From NCBI GenBank assembly GCA_019244185.1, contig JAFATB010000019.1:124001-188000 (forward strand): a DNA stretch of 64,000 nucleotides, given 5' to 3'. This document shows, piece after piece, positions 18,070-25,386 of this stretch. The position numbers were made by a program, and so were the translations under genes. The DNA is from Acidobacteriota bacterium. GTDB lineage: Bacteria; Acidobacteriota; Thermoanaerobaculia; Gp7-AA8. The notes beneath the pieces are model-generated. The model saw only the letters and a program-made list of their open reading frames with translations, was not told the DNA's origin and searched no databases. Positions within the stretch are counted from its first letter, which is position 1, and each line of letters starts with the position of its first letter.

Positions 18070-19647
18070 ATGTTTTCCGACCTGATCGAGAGACTGCGAG
18101 CGCTCTCCCCGCGCGGGAGACGGCCGGACCGCGTCTCGATCCTGCTCCCCTTCCTGATCATCTCCATCGGCCTCGGCGCGCTCGCCTGGCGCTCGTTCGA
18201 TCTGTCGCGCAAGACCGAGCTCAGCGCGAAGACGCTCGCGATTCAATACGCCGGCTACTCGGCCGAGATCGCCGCGCGCCGCGTCGACGCCGCCGTCCGC
18301 ACCGAGATGATCCGCGCCTCCGATGACTGGCGCCAGACCGAGCGCCGCGACGGCGCGCCGACGTTCGCCTCCGTGCGCGAGTGGGTCGCGCAGCGCGGCT
18401 GGATCGTCTCCGCGATCTACGTTCCCGACGACGATCCGGCCAGCTCGGTCTACGTCAGCGAGCTCGCCGCGCACGACCACGCCGTGCGCCTCTCGCGCGA
18501 GATCTTCACCTCCAGCGGCACGATGCGCTACACCTACGATCCACGCCGCCTGCTCCAGGCCGTGCAGGACGCGGTCAAGCAGCAGCCGCTCGTGCGCGTC
18601 GGCGCTGAAGCGGGACTCCCGATCGGCCAGCGCGCCGACCTCACGCTCGTGCTCGATCCGCACGTCGAAGGTCTGCAGCGCGTCGATGACGGCTACCGCT
18701 TCACCGCCGCGCTCGCGCCGCCGCTGCAGGCGTACGGCGTCCGCGCCGCCGTGCGCACCGCGTACGTCGGCGGCCGCGGCTGGGAGAACCAGCGCTTCGT
18801 CTCGCTCAGCGTGAGCATCCTGGCCATCATCCTCACCGGCGCCGGCGTCATGCTCGCGCTGCGCGGCATGAACAAGGAAGCGGAGACGACCAAGCTCCGC
18901 GGCGCGCTCATCGCGAACGTCTCGCACGAGCTGCGCACGCCGCTCTCGATGATCCGCCTCGGCGCGGAGACGCTCAAGCTCGGACGCCTCAAACCGCAGG
19001 AGCGCGCCGAGATCGAGGACCAGATCCTCCGCGAGGTGCTGCTCCTCTCGCACCTCGTCGAGAACGTGCTCGATGTCGCGCGCATGCAGAACCGCAGCAC
19101 GAAGGCGCTGGCCTTCACCGCCGTGCATCCGCGTGACCTCATCCGCGGCCTCGTCGCGACGTACGAGGGCTGGATCCGCAGCAAAGGCTTCACCGTCGCG
19201 CTCGAGCTCGACGAGAGCATCGGTCCGCAGATGTGGGACCGCGACGCCGTGTCGCGCGCGCTGCTCAACCTCATCGACAACGCCATCAAGTATTCGAACG
19301 ACGACAAAGCCATCGACGTCGCGCTGCGCGAGACCGCGGAGCACGTCGTCATCGAGGTGAAGGACCGCGGCATCGGCATCGACGCCAAGGACGCGGCGCG
19401 CATCTTCGATCCGTACTACCGCGCGAAGTTCTCCGACACCATCACGCGCCGCGGCGCCGGACTCGGACTCACGCTCGTGCAGCAGATCGTGCATTCGCAC
19501 GGCGGACGCGTCGAGCTCGAGTCGCAGCCCGGCGCCGGCTCGACCTTCCGCCTGCTCTTCCCGCGCGAGCTCGCGGACGCCGCGGCCGACGACGCGACCG
19601 ACTCGCGCCGCTCGCTCGGCGAAACCCTCGCCCCCGGACTCCCGTAA
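18070..19647 (+). CDS. Sensor histidine kinase
   Basis: 525 aa. A membrane segment at ~22-40 (SILLPFLIISIGLGALAW), a ~210-residue extracytoplasmic sensor region and a second membrane segment at ~240-262 (ILAIILTGAGVMLAL) are followed directly by a HisKA domain (IANVSHELRTPLSMIRLG; H-box His). No clear HAMP domain is present. The HATPase_c domain has N-box NLIDNAIKYSN, G1 DRGIGI and G2 RGAGLGLTLV. It autophosphorylates and passes phosphate to the response regulator encoded 26 bp downstream. The stimulus is unknown. Confidence 0.93.
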   Translation: MFSDLIERLRALSPRGRRPDRVSILLPFLIISIGLGALAWRSFDLSRKTELSAKTLAIQYAGYSAEIAARRVDAAVRTEMIRASDDWRQTERRDGAPTFASVREWVAQRGWIVSAIYVPDDDPASSVYVSELAAHDHAVRLSREIFTSSGTMRYTYDPRRLLQAVQDAVKQQPLVRVGAEAGLPIGQRADLTLVLDPHVEGLQRVDDGYRFTAALAPPLQAYGVRAAVRTAYVGGRGWENQRFVSLSVSILAIILTGAGVMLALRGMNKEAETTKLRGALIANVSHELRTPLSMIRLGAETLKLGRLKPQERAEIEDQILREVLLLSHLVENVLDVARMQNRSTKALAFTAVHPRDLIRGLVATYEGWIRSKGFTVALELDESIGPQMWDRDAVSRALLNLIDNAIKYSNDDKAIDVALRETAEHVVIEVKDRGIGIDAKDAARIFDPYYRAKFSDTITRRGAGLGLTLVQQIVHSHGGRVELESQPGAGSTFRLLFPRELADAAADDATDSRRSLGETLAPGLP

Positions 19648-19673
19648 CATTGCCGTACAACGGAGCGTTTTGA

Positions 19674-20390
19674 ATGACGAAGATCCTGATCGTGGAAGAC
19701 GAGGCGGGACTGAGGCAGGGACTGGAGATCAATCTCCGCCACGAGAATTACGAGACGGCCACGGCCGCCGACGGCGAGGAGGCCATCCGCCTCTTCCACG
19801 CTGAGAGCCCCGATCTCATCCTGCTCGACCTCATGCTGCCGAAGAAAAGCGGATTCGAGGTCCTCGACCACATCCGCAAAGTCTCGAAAGTGCCGGTGAT
19901 CCTGCTCACCGCGCGCGGCCAGGAGACCGACAAGGTCCGCGGTCTGCGCGGCGGCGCGGATGACTACGTCACCAAGCCGTTCGGCGTGCAGGAGCTCTTC
20001 GCGCGCATCGACGCGGTCATGCGCCGCAGCGAGGTCGTGACGACGACGGCGCGGTCGATCTGCGAGGACTCGCTGATCCGCCTCGATCCCGCCACGCGCG
20101 AAGCCTCGGCGAACAATCAGAAGCTCAAGCTCTCGCCGAAAGAGTTCGATCTGCTGATGTACCTCTTCAAGAACAAGGAGCGCGTCGTGCCGCGCGACGA
20201 GCTGCTCTCGCGCGTCTGGAACTATCGCGTCGATCTCAACCTCAACAGCCGCACCGTCGACACGCACGTCACGCGTCTGCGCCGCAAGCTGCAGAAGGCG
20301 GTCGGCACCGACGCCGCGGTCATCGTCGCCGTCGCGAAGATCGGCTACCGCTACCTCGGCGAGGCCAGCGGCTCGGCGGTGGCGCGCTGA
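19674..20390 (+). CDS. OmpR/PhoB-family DNA-binding response regulator
   Basis: 238 aa. The receiver domain has acidic pocket EDE (ILIVEDEAG), phospho-Asp in LILLDLMLPKKSG, Thr in VILLTARG and Lys in DDYVTKPFG. The C-terminal winged-helix domain (~125-230) has LSPKEFDLLMYLF, RVVPRDELLSRVW and RTVDTHVTRLRRKL, then GYRYLGEA. It pairs with the kinase just upstream. Targets are unknown; it ends 35 bp before the leader peptide of cysK, whose own -10 element lies between. Confidence 0.95.
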   Translation: MTKILIVEDEAGLRQGLEINLRHENYETATAADGEEAIRLFHAESPDLILLDLMLPKKSGFEVLDHIRKVSKVPVILLTARGQETDKVRGLRGGADDYVTKPFGVQELFARIDAVMRRSEVVTTTARSICEDSLIRLDPATREASANNQKLKLSPKEFDLLMYLFKNKERVVPRDELLSRVWNYRVDLNLNSRTVDTHVTRLRRKLQKAVGTDAAVIVAVAKIGYRYLGEASGSAVAR

Positions 20391-20410
20391 TCGCGATGCA
20401 GGACCTGGAG

Positions 20411-20416
20411 TAGAAT
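20411..20416 (+). promoter_or_regulatory. Probable -10 element (TAGAAT) of the cysK leader transcript
   Basis: TAGAAT lies 8 nt before the ATG of the leader ORF (20425). Transcription starting about 7 nt downstream would begin almost at that ATG, implying leaderless translation. No convincing -35 is seen 17 nt upstream (TGATCG), so this is suggestive only. Confidence 0.45.
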
Positions 20417-20424
20417 CCGCCGCA

Positions 20425-20493
20425 ATGTCTCGGACGACCGTTCACGCGTGCGCTTGTTGTCGGCCCGCCGCGGGTCCGTCCGAGGTTTGTTGA
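20425..20493 (+). CDS. Cysteine-rich leader peptide of cysK (22 aa)
   Basis: ATG 20425 to TGA 20491-20493 encodes MSRTTVHACACCRPAAGP then SEVC. Three Cys codons fall within four codons (TGC GCT TGT TGT, 20449-20460) and a fourth is the last sense codon. It precedes an intrinsic terminator and the cysteine synthase gene, and the RNA can form the 1:2, 2:3 and 3:4 pairings of a translation-controlled attenuator. Polycysteine leaderless small ORFs controlling sulfur genes are described in mycobacteria; this one is my inference from sequence. Too short for ordinary gene calling. Confidence 0.72.
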   Translation: MSRTTVHACACCRPAAGPSEVC

Positions 20494-20530
20494 TGGTCGT
20501 TTAAAAACCCAGCGAATCGAGATGGACCCG
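20429..20530 (+). promoter_or_regulatory. Attenuator segments: pause stem and antiterminator
   Basis: Segment 1 (CTCGGAC-GACC, 20429-20439) can pair with segment 2 (20473-20484, GGTC and GTCCGAG) as 7+4 bp around a bulge. Segment 2 (CGGGTCCGTC, 20471-20480) can instead pair 10 bp, with one G-U, to segment 3 (GATGGACCCG, 20521-20530), which is the 5' side of the terminator stem. A ribosome stalled at the Cys codons would cover segment 1 and favour the antiterminator. A ribosome reaching the stop codon would cover segment 2 and permit termination. Confidence 0.65.
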
Positions 20531-20559
20531 AGCCGTTGCGCTCGGGTCTTTTTGTTTTT
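20525..20559 (+). terminator. Intrinsic terminator / attenuator upstream of cysK
   Basis: A 9-bp stem, GACCCGAGC (20525-20533) with GCTCGGGTC (20540-20548), and a 6-nt loop are followed by TTTTTGTTTTT. This is the best canonical rho-independent terminator in the window and lies 29 bp before the cysK ATG. It could end the upstream two-component operon, but the leader ORF and competing pairing point to regulated read-through into cysK. Confidence 0.85.
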
Positions 20560-20587
20560 GCGCGAAAGAAAGGAACGGTTTCCCCTC

Positions 20588-21601
20588 ATGAGCGAACGTA
20601 CCGAACGCATTTACGACAACATCACGGACCTCATCGGCAACACGCCGCTCGTGCGCATCCGCAACGTCGTGCCCGAAGGCGCTGCGGAAGTGCTGGCCAA
20701 GCTCGAGTCGTTCAATCCGCTCTCGTCGGTGAAGGATCGCATCGCCATCTCGATGGTGCGCGAGGCGGAGAAAGCGGGCGAGATCGGTCCGGGCTCGACG
20801 ATCATCGAGGCCACGAGCGGCAACACCGGCATCGGTCTCGCGTTCGTCGCCGCCGCGCTCGGCTACCGCTGCGTGCTGGTGCTGCCCGATACGTTCTCGA
20901 TCGAACGCCGCAAGCTGTTGCAGGCGCTCGGCGCGGAGCTGATCCTCACGCCCGGCCCGATGGGCATCAAGGAAGCGCAGCGCGTCGCCGGCGAGTACGC
21001 GGAGAAGACGCCGGGCGCGTGGCTCTCGCGCCAGTTCGACAATCCCGCGAACGTGAAGATCCACCGCGAGACCACCGCGCGCGAGATCCTGCGCGACACC
21101 GGCGGCCGCGTCGACGCCGTCGTCGCAGGAGTCGGCACCGGCGGCACGGTCACCGGCGTCGGTCAGATCCTCAAACAGGAGCTCGGAACGAACGTGCAGA
21201 TCGTCGCCGTCGAGCCGATCGAGTCGCAGGTGCTCAAAGGCGGCACGCACAGCCCGCACAAACTGCAGGGCATCGGCGCCGGCATGATCCCGGCGATCTA
21301 CGACGCGAGCGTCGTAGACCGCGTGGTCGACGTCTCGTCCGATGACGCGTTCAAAACCTCGCGCCGTCTCGCGAAAGAAGAAGGCATCTTCGTCGGCATC
21401 TCCTCCGGCGCCATCGCCTGGGCCGCGTTCCAGGTCGCGAAAGACCTCGGCCCCGGCAAGCGCGTCGTGGTCGTCCTTCCCGACACCGGCGAGCGCTATC
21501 TGTCGACCGCGCTATTCGAATACACGGACCTCGTGAACCAGCCAGCGACGACGCCGCAGATGCTCGCGGAGCGCGCGGGAGCGACGGCGCAGGCACCTTA
21601 G
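20588..21601 (+). CDS. cysK: Cysteine synthase (O-acetylserine sulfhydrylase)
   Basis: 337 aa from ATG 20588 with AGGAACGG just upstream. PLP type II fold signatures: LIGNTPLVRI, ESFNPLSSVKDRIA (PLP Lys in SVKDR), TSGNTGIGLAF, GVGTGGTVTGVG and GISSGAIAWAA. It makes cysteine from O-acetylserine and sulfide. It is slightly longer than the ~310-325 usual, with a short Ala-rich tail. The 5' leader carries a cysteine-codon attenuator (20425-20559), so expression should rise when Cys-tRNA is scarce. A cystathionine beta-synthase role is less likely given this fit and leader. Confidence 0.93.
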   Translation: MSERTERIYDNITDLIGNTPLVRIRNVVPEGAAEVLAKLESFNPLSSVKDRIAISMVREAEKAGEIGPGSTIIEATSGNTGIGLAFVAAALGYRCVLVLPDTFSIERRKLLQALGAELILTPGPMGIKEAQRVAGEYAEKTPGAWLSRQFDNPANVKIHRETTAREILRDTGGRVDAVVAGVGTGGTVTGVGQILKQELGTNVQIVAVEPIESQVLKGGTHSPHKLQGIGAGMIPAIYDASVVDRVVDVSSDDAFKTSRRLAKEEGIFVGISSGAIAWAAFQVAKDLGPGKRVVVVLPDTGERYLSTALFEYTDLVNQPATTPQMLAERAGATAQAP

Positions 21602-21615
21602 AAGGAAAAGCGAAT

Positions 21616-21722
21616 TTAGAACGCAGAACGCAGAACGCTGAATGAAGAAATGGGAACCGGCGCGACGCGCGCCGGGCGGGGGCTTCTCAATTCTTCATTC
21701 TGCATTCTGCGTTCTGCATTCC
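21616..21722. repeat. AACGCAG/GAATGAAG hairpin repeat, copy B
   Basis: The left arm consists of AGAACGC heptamers (AGAACGCAGAACGCAGAACG) then CTGAATGAAGAA (about 21618-21649). The right arm is TTCTTCATTCTGCATTCTGC, then GTTCTGCATTCC (21691-21722), complementary with two mismatches over 27 nt around a GC-rich centre. It separates cysK from the next gene. In-frame reading of the right arm yields an artefactual LHSAFCVLHS peptide, which should not be taken as coding. Confidence 0.78.
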
Positions 21723-21761
21723 GGCCCGGCACAAAGCACGTTCCCGCCTATCATTCGCGTC

Positions 21762-22373
21762 GTGGACACCCGCGCCGGTTCCGTCGCTTTCCTGGCCGCC
21801 GCCCTCCACCTCCTCGCCGCTCTCTCCCTCCTCCTTCTCCTCCAACCCGCCCTTCCCGGCGCGGCGTATCCGGCGCGCATCGCCTATCTCGAAACGCACC
21901 GCGCCGCGTGGACGCTCGGCTGGCTCACGTGGCAGCTCGCGGCGATGTCGCTCCTCGCGCTCATGGCCGTGCTCGCGTTGCGGTTTCGCGGCACGGTTGC
22001 GGTCACCGCGATGTGCATCGCGGCGGCGGCGTTCTCGATCGACTTCGCGTCGGAGTCGCGTTACATGGGAGTTCTGCCGGAGCTGCGCGGCGACGCGTTC
22101 GCGGCGCTCGATCGCGAGCTCGACGTGCTGATCGGCTTCGCCGCGAACGGGCTGTACACGATCGCGCTGGCGTTGCTCGTCGGTGCGGGCTGGCGCGCGT
22201 TGCCGAGCGCGGCGCGCATCCTGGCGGTGCCGGTCGTCGCGAGTGGACTCGCGCTCGCGGCCGCGTCGCTCGCACATGACGCGCGCGCGGAGACGATCAG
22301 CTCCGCGGTGCTGTTTCCGCTGCTCGTTTTGTGGATGATCGTGGTGGGATTGTGGCTGCGAAGAAACGCGTGA
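21762..22373 (+). CDS. Multi-pass membrane protein, DUF4386-like
   Basis: 203 aa from GTG 21762. Upstream in-frame codons run through the hairpin repeat and are excluded. Six hydrophobic segments are visible (for example FLAAALHLLAALSLLLLLQP, LAAMSLLALMAVLALRF, ILAVPVVASGLALAAASL, AVLFPLLVLWMIVVGLWL). The layout resembles small DUF4386-type integral membrane proteins, a weak assignment. Its end overlaps the start of the next gene by about 22 nt, suggesting co-expression with the reductase-like gene. Confidence 0.6.
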   Translation: MDTRAGSVAFLAAALHLLAALSLLLLLQPALPGAAYPARIAYLETHRAAWTLGWLTWQLAAMSLLALMAVLALRFRGTVAVTAMCIAAAAFSIDFASESRYMGVLPELRGDAFAALDRELDVLIGFAANGLYTIALALLVGAGWRALPSAARILAVPVVASGLALAAASLAHDARAETISSAVLFPLLVLWMIVVGLWLRRNA

Positions 22374-23152
22374 TCGTCCTCGGCGCGCGCGGCGTGTTCG
22401 GCTCGCTGCTCGCCTCTGAGTTGCAGCGCGACTACGACGTCGTGCCGCTCACGCGCGGCATGGCGTTCGATCCGCGCGGCGCGTTCGCCGTCGCCTGCGC
22501 GGCCGGTCCGTTCCAGCAACTCGATCGCGGCCTCGTGCGCACGACCGTCGATGCCGGCGCGCACTGGCTCGACATCGCAGACGACGAGATGTGGTTCTTC
22601 GATCTCATCGACGATCGCGCGCTCGACGCGCGTGCACGCGAGCGCGGCGTCGCCGTGATCCCCGGACTCTCGACTCTACCCGCGCTCTCCGGCGCGCTCG
22701 TGCGGCGGCTCGGCGCGCCGCCGCACGTCACGCTCACGCTCTTCATCGGCAACAACAACCGCAAAGGCGTCGCCGCGATCGCGAGCGCGGCGCAGTCGGG
22801 CAACGGTCCGCTGCGCACGCCCGATCGCGAGCTGCTGCGCCGCGAGCTCGGCATCGACGCGCAGGCGTTCGTGAAGTTCGAAATCCCCGTCGCCGCGCCG
22901 CTGCTGCGTTTCCTCGGACGCGCGCCGCGTCTCGCCGCCGCGATCGCGAAGCCGTTCCGCTTCGGTACACGCGGCGGCTACGTCGAAGCGCGCGCGGGCA
23001 ATCGCGTCGAACGCATTCGCGGCGGCGATCAACGGCTCGCGATTCTGCCGCTCGTCTTCGCCCTGGCGCGGCTCGACGACGTCCGCGGCTGCCATGCGCC
23101 GAGCGTCTTCGATGCCGAGGAGCTACTGCGATTCGTGGAGGCACGCGCGTGA
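22352..23152 (+). CDS. Saccharopine dehydrogenase-like NAD(P)-binding protein
   Basis: About 266 aa from GTG 22352. It begins with a Rossmann motif (RVIVLGARGVFGSLLASEL) and continues with FAVACAAGPFQQLD, VDAGAHWLDIADD and VAVIPGLSTLPALSGALV, the arrangement seen in saccharopine dehydrogenase-like oxidoreductases (NAD domain plus catalytic segment). It is shorter than true lysine-pathway enzymes (~370+), so the substrate is unknown. It is sandwiched between two membrane-protein genes with overlaps on both sides (GTGA at its end). Confidence 0.68.
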   Translation: MAAKKRVIVLGARGVFGSLLASELQRDYDVVPLTRGMAFDPRGAFAVACAAGPFQQLDRGLVRTTVDAGAHWLDIADDEMWFFDLIDDRALDARARERGVAVIPGLSTLPALSGALVRRLGAPPHVTLTLFIGNNNRKGVAAIASAAQSGNGPLRTPDRELLRRELGIDAQAFVKFEIPVAAPLLRFLGRAPRLAAAIAKPFRFGTRGGYVEARAGNRVERIRGGDQRLAILPLVFALARLDDVRGCHAPSVFDAEELLRFVEARA

Positions 23153-23568
23153 AGCGAAGGAGACTGCATCGCATCGTGTTCGCGCTTGCGGGCGTGTACA
23201 ACCTCGCGTGGGGCGCGTACTCCGCGCTCGATCCGCAGTGGCTCTTCCGCTTCGCCGGCATGCCGCTGCAGAACCATCCCGAGATCTTCGCGTGTCTCGG
23301 CATGGTCGTCGGCGTGTACGGCTTGCTCTATCTCGACGTCGCGCGCGATCCGGAGCGCGGCGCGCGCATCGCCGCCGTCGGATTGCTGGGCAAAGTCCTC
23401 GGACCGATCGGACTCGCGCGGCTCATCGCCACCGGCGTGTGGCCGCTGAAGAGCATCGTCCTCTGCGTCACGAACGACTTCGTTTGGTGGATCCCGTTCG
23501 CGCTGTACCTGTGGGACGTCAGTCAGTTCGCGGCCGCATCCCGCCGTACGGGCCGGGACGCAGTTTGA
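23149..23568 (+). CDS. Small four-helix membrane protein
   Basis: 139 aa from GTG 23149, which overlaps the preceding stop as GTGA. Four membrane segments are evident (IVFALAGVYNLAWGAYSAL, IFACLGMVVGVYGLLYLDVA, AAVGLLGKVLGPIGLARLI, IVLCVTNDFVWWIPFALYLW). The W-x-x-DPQWLFRF loop between the first two is characteristic, but I do not recognise a named family. Its 3' end overlaps the convergent Spy-like gene by about 50 bp. Confidence 0.65.
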   Translation: MKRRRLHRIVFALAGVYNLAWGAYSALDPQWLFRFAGMPLQNHPEIFACLGMVVGVYGLLYLDVARDPERGARIAAVGLLGKVLGPIGLARLIATGVWPLKSIVLCVTNDFVWWIPFALYLWDVSQFAAASRRTGRDAV

Positions 23569-23974
23569 ACTTCTCGAACTTCGCGCGCTGCTCCGGCGTC
23601 AGCACTGCCGCGATCTCCTCGTTCGTCGCGTGGATCTCCGCGGTCACGCGCGGCCGCATCGCGGCGAGCTCGGATTCCATGCGATTCACGTGACGCTCGA
23701 TGATCTGCTGGATGCGCGCGTGCTGCTCGCTGGTGAGGTCGAGGCGGCGATCGAGCCGGCGCAGCATCATGTGCGTTGCGAAGGGCGGCACGTGCATGCC
23801 GTGATGGAAGATCACGTAGCGGTCGGCGAAGAAGCCGACCACCAGGCCGGAGCCGAAGGCGAGCACCACCACGATCGCGGCGATGAGCGTCGTGACGAGT
23901 GCGGCCGACGACGAGCGCGGCGGAAGCTGCGGCGGAAGCTGGGACGGAACAGGGAGCGGATCAGTCGCCGACAC
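23519..23974 (-). CDS. Membrane-anchored Spy/CpxP/CnrX-like periplasmic sensor
   Basis: 151 aa. A Pro-rich cytoplasmic N-terminus, one membrane helix at ~25-50 (ALVTTLIAAIVVVLAFGSGL), then a periplasmic helical domain with LDLTSEQHARIQQIIERHV and LTPEQRAKFEKF, the two LTxxQ-type motifs of the Spy/CpxP superfamily. In CnrX-type proteins this domain binds metal and signals to an anti-sigma factor. It overlaps the anti-sigma-like gene by 14 nt and is last in a four-gene operon with an ECF sigma factor, so it may be the sensor. That role is inference. Confidence 0.75.
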   Translation of the reverse strand: MSATDPLPVPSQLPPQLPPRSSSAALVTTLIAAIVVVLAFGSGLVVGFFADRYVIFHHGMHVPPFATHMMLRRLDRRLDLTSEQHARIQQIIERHVNRMESELAAMRPRVTAEIHATNEEIAAVLTPEQRAKFEKFKLRPGPYGGMRPRTD

Positions 23975-24269
23975 CGAGGGTTCCTCCTCCCGTCATCCAG
24001 GCCTCGATGACGCCGCCGTCGAGCAGCGGCTCGCGCTCGTTGAGCAACGCGAGGCCGAGCGTCGCCGCAAGCGCGATGGCGGACAGCGTCGCCACGAGCG
24101 GGCGAAACCATCCGGCGAGCAGTTCGGCCACGCTCGCGCGCGGCGCAATGCGCTCCTGAATGCGCATGCGGATGCGCGCGAGCTCGCGCTCGTCGGGCCG
24201 CGCGCGCAACGCGCGTGCGTCGCCGCGCAGGCGCTCGAAGAACTTGTCGTCGTCGTCAGTCGTGGTCAT
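23961..24269 (-). CDS. Small membrane anti-sigma-like protein
   Basis: 102 aa. An acidic/basic cytoplasmic N-terminal region (DDDDKFFERLRGDARAL, RMRIQERI) is followed by one membrane helix at ~60-78 (LVATLSAIALAATLGLALL) and a short periplasmic tail. Size and topology fit a minimal anti-sigma factor like CnrY. It overlaps the 3' end of the ECF sigma gene and the 5' end of the Spy-like gene by 14 nt each. No zinc-binding HxxxCxxC motif is seen. Confidence 0.65.
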   Translation of the reverse strand: MTTTDDDDKFFERLRGDARALRARPDERELARIRMRIQERIAPRASVAELLAGWFRPLVATLSAIALAATLGLALLNEREPLLDGGVIEAWMTGGGTLGVGD

Positions 24270-24846
24270 ACAAATCCGCCAGTCGTTCCTTCAGTTTCTT
24301 CCTTGCGAGCGAAAGATGCGAGCGAATCGTCCCCTCGGACAGCCCGGTCATCGCCGCGATCTCCGCGTGCTCGAACTCCTCGACGAGGTGCAGCCGCGCG
24401 ACGAGCCGCTGCATGTCCGGCAGCTCGTCGAGCGCGGCCGCGATGCGCCGTGCGATCTCGCCGCCGACGGCCGCCGCGTCCGCGTCGTCGCGGCGCGCCG
24501 CGGGCGCCTGCTCGCCGAGCGGCTCGTGCGGAAAGCGGGTGCGATGTTTCTGCATGTCGAGAGCGAGGTTGGTCACGATGCGATGGATCCACGGCGCGAA
24601 CGGCTCGCCCACGCGGAAGCGCGGGAGATGCCGGTACGCCTTCACGAACGCTTCCTGCGCCAGATCGTCCGCGTCCGCGGGGTTGCGGACGATGCTGCGC
24701 GCGATCGCGACGACGCGCCGCAAATGCAACGACACGAGAGCGTCGTACGCCCTCGTGTCGCCCGACTGCGCGCGCGCGACGAGCAGCGTTTCCGCGGCCC
24801 GCGCGTCGTCGTCGCCGGCCGCGATCAGCGGCTGTGCCGTTCCCAC
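24256..24846 (-). CDS. RNA polymerase sigma factor, ECF (sigma-70 family)
   Basis: 196 aa from GTG 24846. Region 2 is clear (NPADADDLAQEAFVKAYRHL, FAPWIHRIVTNLALDMQ), and region 4 follows after an Ala-rich linker (LDELPDMQRLVARLHLVEE, IAAMTGLSEGTIRSHLSLAR). ECF factors direct RNA polymerase to stress promoters and are held inactive by an anti-sigma factor, here the overlapping downstream gene. The start overlaps the end of the upstream Spy-like gene by 22 nt. Further upstream in-frame codons lie inside that gene and are rejected. Confidence 0.9.
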   Translation of the reverse strand: MGTAQPLIAAGDDDARAAETLLVARAQSGDTRAYDALVSLHLRRVVAIARSIVRNPADADDLAQEAFVKAYRHLPRFRVGEPFAPWIHRIVTNLALDMQKHRTRFPHEPLGEQAPAARRDDADAAAVGGEIARRIAAALDELPDMQRLVARLHLVEEFEHAEIAAMTGLSEGTIRSHLSLARKKLKERLADLYDHD

Positions 24847-25286
24847 TGCGCCGCATGCTCCTCGATCATCGTGCCGAGTTTCGCACGCTGCTCCGGCGTG
24901 AGCACGTTCAGCGCCTTCGACACCGCGACGAGCGTGTTCGCCTTCAGCGCCTTCTCCGCGTCGTTCTGCTGATCGAGCAGCGCCTGCGCCGCGGCGACGT
25001 CGTTCGGATTCTTCACCAGCGTCTGCGCGATGCTGCGCAGGCCGCCGTGGAACTGCTGGCGATACGGCGCGTTCTGCGTGCGCAGGTCGGCGAAGATGTC
25101 TTTGATCTCGCTGACCTGCTGATCGCTGAGATCGAGCTTGCCGGCGACGAACGCCAGATGTGCCATCGGATTGAGGCCGTGTCCGTGGCCGAAGCCGTGA
25201 TGCATCGGCGGCTGCTGCGCCTGCAGCACGAGCGCGGCCGCCAGCATCGCGGCGATCGCGGTTGCAATGAGGATCTTCTTCTTCAT
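24825..25286 (-). CDS. Periplasmic Spy/CpxP-like protein, His-rich
   Basis: 153 aa preceded by a good SD (AAGGAG, then 12 nt to ATG 25286). The signal peptide is ILIATAIAAMLAAALVLQA. A His/Gly motif (MHHGFGHGHG) follows and could bind metal. The helical body contains LDLSDQQVSEIKDIF and LTPEQRAKLGTMIEE, the LTxxQ-like pair of Spy/CpxP/ZraP proteins, which act as periplasmic chaperones or metal buffers. It is first in the operon with the ECF sigma factor, its anti-sigma and a second Spy-like protein. Confidence 0.8.
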   Translation of the reverse strand: MKKKILIATAIAAMLAAALVLQAQQPPMHHGFGHGHGLNPMAHLAFVAGKLDLSDQQVSEIKDIFADLRTQNAPYRQQFHGGLRSIAQTLVKNPNDVAAAQALLDQQNDAEKALKANTLVAVSKALNVLTPEQRAKLGTMIEEHAAQWERHSR

Positions 25287-25362
25287 GATGATTCGTTCTC
25301 CTTCTGCATCGCATTACGACGGCGCGCCGCCGCTGTTGAATGAGGCCGTGAAATCGCGCCGG

Positions 25363-25368
25363 TATAAT
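25363..25368 (+). promoter_or_regulatory. Consensus -10 element (TATAAT)
   Basis: A perfect TATAAT lies 18 nt before the ATG of the secreted Pro/Ala-linker protein gene at 25387. The best -35 candidate (TTGAAT, 25336-25341) is 21 nt away, longer than ideal, so only the -10 is claimed. Confidence 0.5.
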
Positions 25369-25386
25369 CGCGCGACGCTTCGTCGC

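Noticed and set aside
21642..21761. N-terminal extension of the membrane protein reading FSILHSAFCVLHS
   Set aside because: These codons are the right arm of the hairpin repeat; the GTG at 21762 gives a proper first membrane helix.
25336..25368. TTGAAT...TATAAT as a full sigma-70 promoter
   Set aside because: The spacing is 21 nt, outside the usual 16-18, so only the -10 is annotated.
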